Shown here one piece after another: positions 34,524 to 43,655 of a stretch of 64,000 nucleotides of DNA (position 1 is its first letter; every line of letters begins with the position of its first letter). Below the pieces are notes generated by a model that searched no databases, was not told the DNA's origin, and saw only the letters and a list, made by a program, of their open reading frames with translations. Both the position numbers and the translations under genes were made by a program. The stretch covers positions 62,001 to 126,000 of the forward strand of contig JABYQS010000018.1 of NCBI GenBank assembly GCA_022592435.1. The letters run 5' to 3'. Origin of the DNA: Cerioporus squamosus. Taxonomy: Eukaryota; Basidiomycota; Agaricomycetes; Polyporales; Polyporaceae.

Positions 34524-35591
34524 TCATAGCGGCCAGTCGTTGCCGGTAGAGCTGCTAGTGGAGGGAGTAAACGCAACATCCCTGTCATGATGCACGGTAG
34601 ACGGAAGCGTGTATTCCGATGCCACGATATGACCGGTGGTGCGCCGCGCGCTCTTGCTCCGTGTGCAGACGTAGGTGTTACAAGGGGGCTCGATGCGAGC
34701 GAGAGTGGGTACATCGTCGGTGGTACGGAGCGACTCGAGTGAGTCCGGGGTATAGTATGCAATCAATTGCCACTTTCTCGAGTTCTTGGGATAATCGACG
34801 AAGACGGAGTATGTTTGCTTGATGAGCGGGGGAGCGCTGGTGACGTTCTTTTTGTGCGACATAGACAACCGCGATGGACTGTCCTTCTCATAGTAGATGA
34901 GGAAGTTGTCCCGAGCACGGGAAGGACCCCAGCTACGACCTTCCGTGAATCTCCGGATCTCCTGACCACTGGCTTCGAAGAGATCCGAGCTGCGCTCCTC
35001 CCAGACATAGACGCAGCCTGGACGGACAGCCGAACGCTCCTCGTCGGTCAAGCGGTGGACGACCATCGGGAGGAGGCCAATCGCTACTGCATGTAGTATG
35101 ATCTCCGCATCCCGTACGGAACGGATGCGCATGTTGGTGATTGTAGGCGTCTGCCACGGTGTGGTGGAGAAGCTGGCTGGATGGGATGCAGTAGAGAGAG
35201 AAACGGCGCGATCGCGGAGCTGACTCGGCATCCGCCTCTCCTGCTCCTCTCTATCGCGCTCAACGGTCGCCTCGAGCTCCTGCCGGTACTCCGACTTCTT
35301 CTTCCGGCTGCGACGTGCTGCGAGCGTGTTCTGCCGCCGCTTCGTCTCAATAACGACCTCTTCGGCTAAGGCGGTTTCGATGTCGCCAAGTTCGTCACCC
35401 ATCTCGACGTCTTGGTCCTCTAGACTGTCGGGAGCGAGACTGGCACCATCTCGGTATTCGCATTTGTACGCATCGTCTGGAAGCCACCAGGGCGGTGCGA
35501 CCTGGAGCTCACCTCCCGGAGGCCAATCAGGAAGCTCCAGATCTACCAACGACGCTACGGAGGAGCAGTCGTCTGCGTCAGACCAACAAGA
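34524..35591 (-). CDS. Fusion transcription factor: bZIP basic region plus WOPR (Gti1/Pac2) domain
   Basis: One uninterrupted exon on the minus strand. An acidic Trp/Pro-rich start (DLELPDWPPGGELQ, DVEMGDELGDIE) precedes a Gcn4-type basic region, KRRQNTLAARRSRKKKSEYR. About 45 residues later comes a WOPR domain: MRIRSVRDAEIILHAVAIG, LPMVVHRLTDEERSAV, CVYVWEERSSDLFE, IRRFTEGRSWGPSRARDNF, LIYYEK, then LIKQTYSVFVDYP and KWQLIAYYTPDSL. WOPR proteins (Wor1, Ryp1, Gti1, Pac2) are fungal DNA-binding master regulators of morphology and nutrition. The leucine zipper is degenerate: heptad positions after the first Leu are Asp and Arg. The start codon is uncertain. ATG within DVEMGDEL is possible, or the exon begins at 35591 after an intron from the upstream gene. 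No stop separates the two domains. Confidence 0.8.
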   Translation of the reverse strand, partial: SCWSDADDCSSVASLVDLELPDWPPGGELQVAPPWWLPDDAYKCEYRDGASLAPDSLEDQDVEMGDELGDIETALAEEVVIETKRRQNTLAARRSRKKKSEYRQELEATVERDREEQERRMPSQLRDRAVSLSTASHPASFSTTPWQTPTITNMRIRSVRDAEIILHAVAIGLLPMVVHRLTDEERSAVRPGCVYVWEERSSDLFEASGQEIRRFTEGRSWGPSRARDNFLIYYEKDSPSRLSMSHKKNVTSAPPLIKQTYSVFVDYPKNSRKWQLIAYYTPDSLESLRTTDDVPTLARIEPPCNTYVCTRSKSARRTTGHIVASEYTLPSTVHHDRDVAFTPSTSSSTGNDWPL

Positions 35592-37312
35592 CTGGCAGAT
35601 AGACGGCCACCGAATATACCATGAAAGTTATTTCCTGGCAGATCAGGGGAGACTGCAAGAGAGTGCTTACCAGCGACAAGTTGTCGTCCAACAGGGGAAA
35701 ACAAAGTTCATCTGGGACGGCCGCGAAGTGGGCTTCAAGACCTACTAAAGATAGGTTTCGTTGTGAGATGTCTCTCAAACCTCAACGCTCAGTTGTGCTG
35801 GACTTACCGTCGGCACAATCTCTCATGATGATTCTCTGAGTGAGAGGGAGTCCTTCGAGTGCATAGTGGAGGTCTTCTGGGAGATCCAAGCCCTGTAGTC
35901 ATACACTTAGAAGTCAGTTGCGGTACCAATACCTTCTAGCAAGATACTCGCAGGGAAAATTCTGGTGAGGTCTGTGTCACACACACAGACAGTTTCAGCA
36001 ACAGTTTTCTGGTACCGGGTAGCTTGTCAGATTGAAATATAAATCTGGATTGCTGGAACTCACCGTGAAGATATAGTCTATGAGCGAGTCGACCGGGCTG
36101 AAACCCTGGTTACGACGGATACTGTATAGTAAGCCTCCCACCCTGGATGCGCTGGCATGGATAGATGCTAACGGACGTTGTAAATTGAATCATCCGACAG
36201 GGAGGAGCTCGACTGTTCATCGTCATAGCTATCAGCAAGGAGATCGACGACTGGACATGCGAACATACGTTGGAGGACGTTTCTGATGCGGCTGGAGATG
36301 CTGGCACCAACGACGCAGATGAATCATCGTCATCGCTGCCTGGCCCCGGTTCATGAGGTCCCGCCGCGGCCTTCATCACCTTCGGGGGGCGCCACCTCTT
36401 GCGCTGCTTTGCCTTGTGATAGTTGATAAAGATGCACTGGTCTGCAGGGTCTGCCGCTGTGCCAGATTGGGGAACAACGGTCTCGGTTCTAGGCTTCTCT
36501 CTCTGAGCACGATGGGAAGGCCCAATACGCGAGAACACCGACGCATCCGCGCTGCGGGACAGAGAAACACGAAAGTCGCCCGACACCGCAGGTACCGGCC
36601 ACCCGCCGCTGATGACGAGCTCGCCCTTGGAGCTCGTACCATGGAAGGCGGCTTCCGCCCAGACGGAAGTCTTCGTACATCCGGAGACAAAGATGACGTC
36701 CTCCTGCTTGACGTCGATCCCGAGACGTATGGTCGCAAACTCGTGCCACTGCTCGATGTGCTTGGACATGTACGCTTTGATGTACCTGTCGCAGTCGAGA
36801 AACCACTTGTGTGCGTTCTCCTTGAGGAGGAGGAGAGCCCCGGATGTCTGCGTGCATTGGTAACGTAGCGTCGCGGCAGCAGAGGCCGACGTCACCGCTT
36901 CGCTGGAAAGTTGATAGTAGTTGACATAAGCATCAACGGCAACTTCGTTGTAGGTTGATGTGACAACTTACCTCACCGAAGCTCCAACAGAGACAGCGAG
37001 CGAGCGGATGTTCTTGCTGTGCAGCTCGCTTTGCGTGATCTTGTCGGGGCAATGTTGGATCGAATTGGGGTCTGGGGGAGCGAATACCTCGAAATCCTCC
37101 GGCACTCCACGCTTGTTGATGGGGTCATGTGGGTCGCACATGCAATTGAAGAGGAACGAGAAGTGGCCCTCCCGAAGATAGCCAACGTCGCCTAGACGAA
37201 CCTCTCCGAACGCTAGCGAGGGCTCGGGGCCCCACATCGCATGTCCGTGCCCAAGAGACCATAGTTCTTGAGCGTAGATATGGTGGGCGGGGTGTATCGA
37301 GGTGAAGGACAT
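35578..37312 (-). CDS. Agaricomycete HGHxLW-family protein, paralogue B
   Basis: ATG 37312 (MSFTSIHPAHHIYAQELWSL) is followed by GHGHAMWGPEPS, VRLGDVGYLREGHFSFLFN and FAPPDPNSIQHCPDKI. Exon 2 gives SGALLLLKENAHK, DVIFVSGCTKTSVWAEAAF and DQCIFINYHKAKQRKRW. Small exons follow: FSPVDSLIDYIF, TVAETVCVCDTDLTRIFP, LDLPEDLHYALEGLPL and GLEAHFAAVPDELCFPLLD, parallel to paralogue A in order and phase. One intron (complement 35893-35951) needs a GC donor. The ending is ambiguous. Read through, the frame stops at 35578; alternatively a 79-nt GT-AG intron (complement 35592-35670) joins phase 0 to the bZIP-WOPR exon. Paralogue A instead has a Ser-rich tail here. Function unknown. Confidence 0.7.
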
Positions 37313-38054
37313 CAGAGTGCAGATTGCAAGAGACGTACTCGCGTCCGGTTGCTTCAGAGTGTATACTTATACGGGTACCTGTCCGGCGACCTTCTACGTG
37401 GGAGCTGCACAGGTCAGGGCCATTGAGTACTGCCTTCCAAATAACGCAAGGCATTTCAAGCTTGTTGCCCGTTGGCGTCGGCAGGTACCATGAGACTGAG
37501 GCTGTGATAACAGCTTACGGCATATAAGTGATTCGGACTTGAGGGCAGACACTTACATCGTAATCCGACTACTCGTACTTCGTCCTCTTCATACTACTAC
37601 TAGCTGCCAATCGCTTCGGCCGCCAAGGTGCTGCGTAGGTCATGTCTGGGTCGTGTCGACAACTCCAGTCCTTGACTGTGAGGCTCGTGTGGATGTCATC
37701 TGTCAGCTGATGCTGTTCCTTCCGGCACCGTGAATATAGCCTTATGATTCAGAATCGCTGGTATGTTGATTCTCGAAGTCATAGCCAAAGCTAGACCTGG
37801 AATTCATAGTGCATGTCCGAGCTCTGAAGCAAGCATTGAAGCGGGTGAGAAAGCAATCGAGGGCCTCCGCATGGTGGTAGGAAATATTGAAGATTGACGC
37901 TTCAGCGCTTCGGCTTCAACCGTCGGTCTAGGGTGCTCGAGCCGACGTCCCTCTGTTACATACTACCACGACGACCGAGTTTGACACGACATCAGGGGAC
38001 AGTACTGCGCTTGGATGACCATAGGTTGACAGGTATGTGGTTGCAACGTGCGGG
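37313..38054. other. Intergenic, nothing recognised
   Basis: Upstream region of paralogue B and left flank of the repeat array. No feature seen. Confidence 0.4.
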
Positions 38055-38072
38055 CATCTCGTAACAACACTA
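38055..38072 (+). repeat. 18-bp direct repeat, left flank of tandem element
   Basis: CATCTCGTAACAACACTA, identical to 39517-39534 on the far side of the tandem repeat. Confidence 0.6.
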
Positions 38073-38127
38073 GTCTCCATAGCCGACTATAATAGGAAGC
38101 CGGGATGACAATCGACCCTTCCTGATT

Positions 38128-38769
38128 ACTAGTTTTCTACCCGTGGCTTTGCCTCGGACGTGGTGAGCCTTCGGCTCATCGCTCCATGAGCCGCAGGGGT
38201 TGCTTCGCCTTCGGCTCAGGGAGAATGCGCTCGTGGACGATTTAAAACAGTATCAGCCCTTATCAGCCCGTGGAAAGCAGCCATACGAATGTTAGTATTT
38301 ATAGTAAATAAATGCATAAGTTGTCCAGCCCATCCCTTGGCCCATGCCCGTGCCCGTGCCCGTTCAGGTTTATGTGTCTTGCTTACTGTGAGTAAGTAGT
38401 CGAACAACCGAGTAGCGTCTCATGGAATTCGGCGCAATGGTAAGTATGTAGTACAGGTTGAACTCAAGTAGTAGCCCGTGAAGTTGAATTGCTACTAATT
38501 TGTATAACTCACCTACGTCTCTGATCTGTGCACCATATTCCTGCTAATTTGCAGCTGCCACAGCGGGACGCCGAGCGGAACTCGGCGTAAGACAGTCGAC
38601 CTTGCAGGCTCGGCCCAACACCCAGGGCGCCTCGCAAGCTCGGCACGGACTTCAACTGCCTCGCAGGCTCGGCAGCGCACATGGCAGCCACGCGGCACCA
38701 CATGGCATCCATGTGAGTCTCACGTTTTTGCCACGGGCCCGGCTAACCCCCACGTCCCATTCTTTATAG
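38128..38769 (+). repeat. Tandem repeat unit 1
   Basis: Begins ACTAGTTTTCTACCCGTGG and ends CCCATTCTTTATAG. Shares most of its length with unit 2: a hairpin-rich start (GAGCCTTCGGCTC, GCTTCGCCTTCGGCTCA), an AT-rich middle (TTTATAGTAAATAA) and a GC-rich end with repeated CTCGCAGGCTCGGC-like 14-mers. No coding frame of a transposase or polymerase was found. Confidence 0.8.
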
Positions 38770-39511
38770 ACTAGTTTCGCACCCGTGGCTTTGCCTCGGA
38801 GGTGGTGAGCCTGCGGCTCATCGCTCCATAAGCCGCGGGGTTGCTTCGCCTTCGGCTCATGGAGAATGTGCTGGTGGGCGAGTTGGAAGATCATAAGTAG
38901 CATAATGGATTCTGTTACTGTTGGCCGAAAGTTTACTACCTGATAAGTATCAGCCCAAGGGAAACAGTCACGTAGAATTTATAGTAAATAAGTACATGAG
39001 TTGTTCTGCCCATCCCCGTGCTCGTGCCCGTTCAGCTCTATTTGGGTTCAACCGTTGCTCACGTAAGTACTTGAACAACCGGGTAGCATCTCACGGAATT
39101 TGGGGTGATGGTGAGTAGTACAGGATTGAACTCAACGATAAGTTGGAGCCCGTAAAATTCCATTGCTACTAAGTCCCATCACTCATTTCTGTCTCTCATC
39201 TGTGCACCCATATTCCTGTTAATACGCAGGCGGGAGCAGTGACAGCGGGACGCTGAGCTACTCGATTTGTCTCGTCCATATTCCTCCCAAATGTGCAGCT
39301 GCGACAGCGGGACGCCGAGCTGAACTCGGCGTGAGACAGTCGACCTTGGAGGCCTCGCAGGCTCGGCCCGACACCCAGGGCGCCTCGCAAGCTCGGCACG
39401 GACTCTGAACCGCCTCGCAGGCTCGGCGGCGCACATGGGAGCCACGCGGCCAACGTGGCGTCCATGTGAGTGCCACGGGCTCGGCTAACCCCCACGTCCC
39501 ATTCTTTATAG
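38770..39511 (+). repeat. Tandem repeat unit 2
   Basis: Direct neighbour and homologue of unit 1 (starts ACTAGTTTCGCACCCGTGG, ends CCCATTCTTTATAG). About 100 bases longer through insertions, including a second GCAGGCGGGAGCAGTGACAG-type segment. Several short CTCGCAGGCTCGGC subrepeats lie near 39350-39430. Confidence 0.8.
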
Positions 39512-39516
39512 ATTAT

Positions 39517-39534
39517 CATCTCGTAACAACACTA
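39517..39534 (+). repeat. 18-bp direct repeat, right flank of tandem element
   Basis: Same 18 bases as 38055-38072. Together they bracket about 1.44 kb containing both tandem units, as a target duplication or ancestral recombination footprint would. Confidence 0.6.
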
Positions 39535-39830
39535 TAACAACACACAAATCGACCTCGAACTCAAGCAAACAGCGAGAAAGCTGGCACAGGAGCGGGGAGC
39601 CCGGGAAGAGAGTAACGACAAGGACTGTCCCATGCCCCTATCCGTGTTCCGGACTCTTGTCAGACATGCACGGACGGTATTCTGAGGGACGAGGAACTAC
39701 AGGCTGGCAAGCGAGCCTACACGGACGCACTATCCTGTAGCAGTAAGTCGAGTCAGCTCTCTCTATCTGTTCACCGTTAACCGCTCAATGCCCCACTTGA
39801 TCCCTGCTCTAGATCCAGTCCCCGTCGAAT

Positions 39831-40610
39831 ATGCTGCTCTACCTGATGATGCTACGCATCACAAGCGTCCTGAGCACCCCGGAGAAGCAAGTTCTATGCA
39901 TCCCGGAACGCTCCTGGCTCAGGGCATCGGCCCACGGGTCGAAGCCGTATGTGCCAGAAGGGCTGGTCCACCACATGCTCGTCCGAGCAGATAACGACAC
40001 GGCTCGTGAGTAACCAAATAGCCCCCTATACTTTGGACCTAGGCAATTGACGACTCCTTCGCATTCTCCTCCTAACGGTATCTATCGTCAGCGATCCCAT
40101 CGAAAGCATAGAACGCTTCGGGCAAGCCTGGATGAGAACTATCGAGACGGCACACATCTTCGAGGCGAAGACTAACGCGGGCTACGTCGCTGCGCGTGAG
40201 TTCATCACCACACATCTGAAGCACTGGTGCTGGGTTACTGGGTGAGTCCGGCATTTCGAGACGCTGCCCGCCCCGAGTATGTGAAATGCGGTTAAGCTGA
40301 TTAGACGGGAAATGCTGCCACAGGAAAGGCCATGTGAGGGCCGCGCTGACCTATGGGTACGAGTGGCAGTTTGTAACGTACCATGCGCCCCAACTTGGGC
40401 GCCGAGAATGCGTCCAAACCCTGCGTCCACACCACCTGCACATGAAGCCTGACGACATAGACCTCATCCTCGGGCTTCTTCTTGATATGGTGTGTCGTTC
40501 TGCTCTCTCTCGAGTGTGTACCTGCTAATGAGGCTTTTTCGGACAAGGTTGAGAACACCTCCAAGGAGAAATTCGAATATTTCAAGGTCAAGTCGAGTCG
40601 GAAGGATTGA
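39831..40610 (+). CDS. Hypothetical protein next to the repeat array
   Basis: Four exons join in phase. They are MLLYLMMLRITSVLSTPEK up to VRADNDTA; DPIESIERFGQAWMRTIET up to HLKHWCWVTG; KGHVRAALTYGYEWQFVTY up to IDLILGLLLDM; and a last exon ending FKVKSSRKD. About 200 residues, no membrane segment or catalytic motif. The first ATG may not be the true start: an upstream frame (near 39675, SCQTCTDGILRDEELQ) could be an earlier exon, and the 5' end may have been disturbed by the repeat 300 bases away. Family not recognised. Confidence 0.5.
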
Positions 40611-40986
40611 ATCGCCAAGATACAGTTCGTTGTGTGATGTGCTAGTCTTGCACGACACGATGTCTCACCCACTCGGAGTACTCTTCGGTTTCTGTATTAT
40701 CTTTTGCGATGCACTTGCGCCCGGGTCCGAAATGAGACTGCCCCGTCTCTAGGACTATGTCCGAAAGCACGGGCGGAACAGTTGAACACTTCTTCCACAT
40801 TGTCGAGGCGAACGTTCTCATGCAGGCACTGAGTAGGCGAACGCGCTCGTTTACTACTCTGGCCGATAACTCATCCGATGCCGTCCCACTTGACACGGTA
40901 ACAACCATGCCTCTATCTTTCAGACGACATGAGCCCGTGATCAACCTTCAGAGATTGCCCCAGCCTGAAGGTATCTATAGTCCACT

Positions 40987-42997
40987 TCACTCGGTCAAAG
41001 GCGTCTTCGCCATGAGAGCCATAAGCTCCCAGCCGATGTTGGCGGCGGCGATCTGGGTGATCTCGGCTGCATGCATTCGTCAGTATGTAAGTCAGCCAGC
41101 CACACTTTGATCAAGTGCGAGCTATCGCCTACCCTGAGTGTCATAGTCTGGACAACGACGTGAGTGCCATCGTCAGCAGCGACCAAAGACTTGAATGAAC
41201 GTACCCGGAGCGACCTCCACGATGTCAGCCCCGACGACCTTCAGGCCGGCCAGTCCCTGCAGGATCTTCTTGATCTCCTGCACGACGAAGTCATCTGTCA
41301 ATCACGGATGCCGTGAACCGCAGCTCGGAGGACGTACCCTAGTCGTGAATCCGCCGATCTCAGGGCTGCAGAACGTCAGTCACTGTGTGGCGTCGGCCTC
41401 AGATCGCTTTGTCACAAAACACTCACGTCCCAGTCCTGCCCAGTGGTGAGCAACTGGTCAGTCCGACCAACTCAGCCAGCTCTGGTCATCAAGCGAGGAC
41501 TCACGCGGGCGCCATCCCAGGGTCGATCACATCGATATCGAGCGTGACTGTCCCGCATCGTCAGCTCCTGTAGAACCCGACAGAGTCCGGAAACCCAAGC
41601 ACGACGCACTGTACACAGGGTTGTCCCCGACAGTATCCCTGATGCGCTTGACGATGCCTTTCCAGCCGACCTCCTCGATATCGTACGCGTGCGAGATCAC
41701 GAAGCCGACCTCGTAGTCGTCCTCGTACTTCTGCCAGCTGTCGATCGGGCTCCGGATGCCAACGTGCTTTGAGCGTCGTGGCAGGATAAGTAGGCGCATC
41801 TCCCTATGTATCACAGAAGGCTTACAATATTGGCGTTGTCGGCAGCGAGAAGGCCCTCCTTGTACGCGTAGTAGAAGTAGCTGCCGTGCCCGACTGGCTG
41901 CTCCTCACCGGGGAGCCAGGGACTGTCCTATGTGTAGGTAATGCGTAAAGAAAGGATCTGCACAACCAACGCAAATGCGGAGAGGACTTACGGGTATCTG
42001 GCGAGGGCGCGAGGTGTCTAATCATATGGTTAGCAAGAGGGAGTGCTATGATATGCGCTCTGACGGGTACTCAGTACTCAGTACTCACCGAGGTGGCTGT
42101 CGAAGTGGATAACGCTGACATACGTCACGGTCAGAACAACGAATGCGCGGGGCTACAGGAGGGGACATACCTGACTGGTCCATAGATTGCAGCAACACCA
42201 CGCAGGAGCGGGAGGGTGATTGTATGATCCCCGCCCTTTACAGGACCTCATCAGTCTCGGAGCACCGCACAAAGCCGTGAAATGACGTACGAGCGTGAGC
42301 ACGCGGGGGTGGAACTTGCCGTCCTTTGCAAGACTCTTGCCCGGGTACGAACGAAGGGCCGTAGAGGAGAGAAGAGCGGCGTTGGCAAGCTCGAGCTGGC
42401 GCAGCGCAACCTTGTTGTCGGTCTTGACCATCGCTTAGGATACCCCGCTGAATTCTCCAGGGCGCAGCCAGACAAGACAATAGTACTCACGGACGTCCCC
42501 ACAGTCCACGATCTCGAGCTCGTCGGTGAGGCGGAGTTTGGCGTCGACGTGGAAAGAGTTGATGTGCATGCGACGAGATCCCTGACGAATTCCGTTGGGG
42601 CCAAACCGTGCGCTGCCCGTTGCCTCACGTCAGCTCGTGCTCGCACCACTCCTACGTCTGTTCCTCGGGTTCAGTAGCATGCCACTCACCCGGGCCGGAA
42701 GCTCGTCGCAGTATCGAATGGCGCACCAAGCACCGCTACATCGTACTCCGTCTCCGCGTCCGCTCCAAAGCAACGCACCGGCGGGGAGTGCGCGAACGAC
42801 GTGAGGCCATTGAAATCGTACCGCGTCCACCGCGCGTTGCTCTTGTCCCCGCCATATGCGGCGAAAATGGCAGTGAAGTTGAGCGCGCCGTACGTCTCGG
42901 TATTCACGATTCCTATGGGGTACTGGACGTAACCGAGTACTTGGATAGCCTGGCACACGACGAGTGCTGCAGCAGCGAGGCGCGGGGAGAAGACCAT
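40987..42997 (-). CDS. Agmatinase-type ureohydrolase, probably secreted
   Basis: Manganese ureohydrolase (arginase/agmatinase fold) that splits urea from a guanidino substrate. ATG 42997 starts a signal-peptide-like segment (MVFSPRLAAAALVVCQAIQV). Catalytic elements in order: VLGAPFDTATSFRPG, ARFGPNGIRQGSRR, GGDHTITLPLL, VIHFDSHLDT (metal DxHxD), HVGIRSPIDSWQKYE, LDIDVIDPGMAPATGTPEIGG (second metal site) and VVGADIVEVAPDYDTQAEIT. The end is AAANIGWELMALMAKTPL. The gene is cut into about a dozen exons, including a 9-nt microexon (complement 41427-41435, GACTGGGAC) that supplies most of A-T-G-T. The exact substrate (agmatine, guanidinobutyrate or other) cannot be read from sequence. Secretion or vacuolar targeting is inferred from the leader. 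Confidence 0.9.
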
Positions 42998-43064
42998 TGT
43001 CGGCAGCGGAAGAGGACCTGTGGGCACTCCGGAGGCTCAGCGGGTCATATTGTTATAGCACACC

Positions 43065-43070
43065 TTTATA
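43065..43070 (-). promoter_or_regulatory. TATA box of the agmatinase-type gene
   Basis: On the minus strand GTTATAAAGG, with TATAAA about 70 bases before the ATG at 42997. Confidence 0.45.
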
Positions 43071-43431
43071 ACACACTGGCACGCAGGACACTTGCTAGGG
43101 TGGAGATAACAGACAGATGCTATCGCGCGGCATGCCCGTGAGGGACTCCGGGGCTGCTGATAAGGGAATGTGTGTTCTGCCAGGATATCATTGAATGATA
43201 CACTACTCACCTTGTCTAGGCCTTCGTACCTGCACCTGCAGAGCTGGAGGTGAGCCACCGATCATGGGGAGACAGCGGCCTTGATATGTATATGAACCCC
43301 CAGAGGTCGACAGGTGCACGATTCACGAATGACCTGCACCGTTGCCTGCACATACGCATTGCATTGCCAGTCCCGGACTAAGTACTCACAATGACGCGGC
43401 TGATAGCTGGCTATGTCAGATAAGAGTGCAA

Positions 43432-43503
43432 GGGCATTTGGCACAGTGGTAGCGCGCACGCTTCGCATGCGTGAGGTCCAGGGTTCAATCCCCTGAATGT
43501 CCA
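43432..43503 (+). tRNA. tRNA-Ala (anticodon CGC)
   Basis: A 72-nt cloverleaf without intron. The acceptor stem GGGCATT pairs with AATGTCC (one G-U), followed by discriminator A. The D arm includes AGTGGTAG. The anticodon stem CACGC/GCGTG is perfect around loop TTCGCAT, giving anticodon CGC that reads GCG. The T arm is CAGGG-TTCAATC-CCCTG. The internal B box GGTTCAATCCC is present. No CCA is encoded, as expected in eukaryotes. The D stem has one A-C mismatch. Confidence 0.93.
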
Positions 43504-43655
43504 TGTGGTCTCCGAGCCATCCTTTTTCTACATCAGCGGTAAGTATGCGACTGTTCAGAACACCGTTCAATGTCTGCTATGGCAGACAGGTAGCACTCAT
43601 AGATTGCTCCATCACGAATACGTATATGTACAGAGTACAAGGGTTGTTCGGACTC

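Noticed and set aside
38055..39534. LTR retrotransposon interpretation of the tandem repeat
   Set aside because: Units are directly adjacent without internal gag/pol sequence, lack TG...CA ends, and an 18-bp duplication is too long for an LTR integrase.
40642..40944. 100-codon minus-strand frame beyond the agmatinase 3' end
   Set aside because: No motif; it lies in the spacer between two convergent genes with no splice support.
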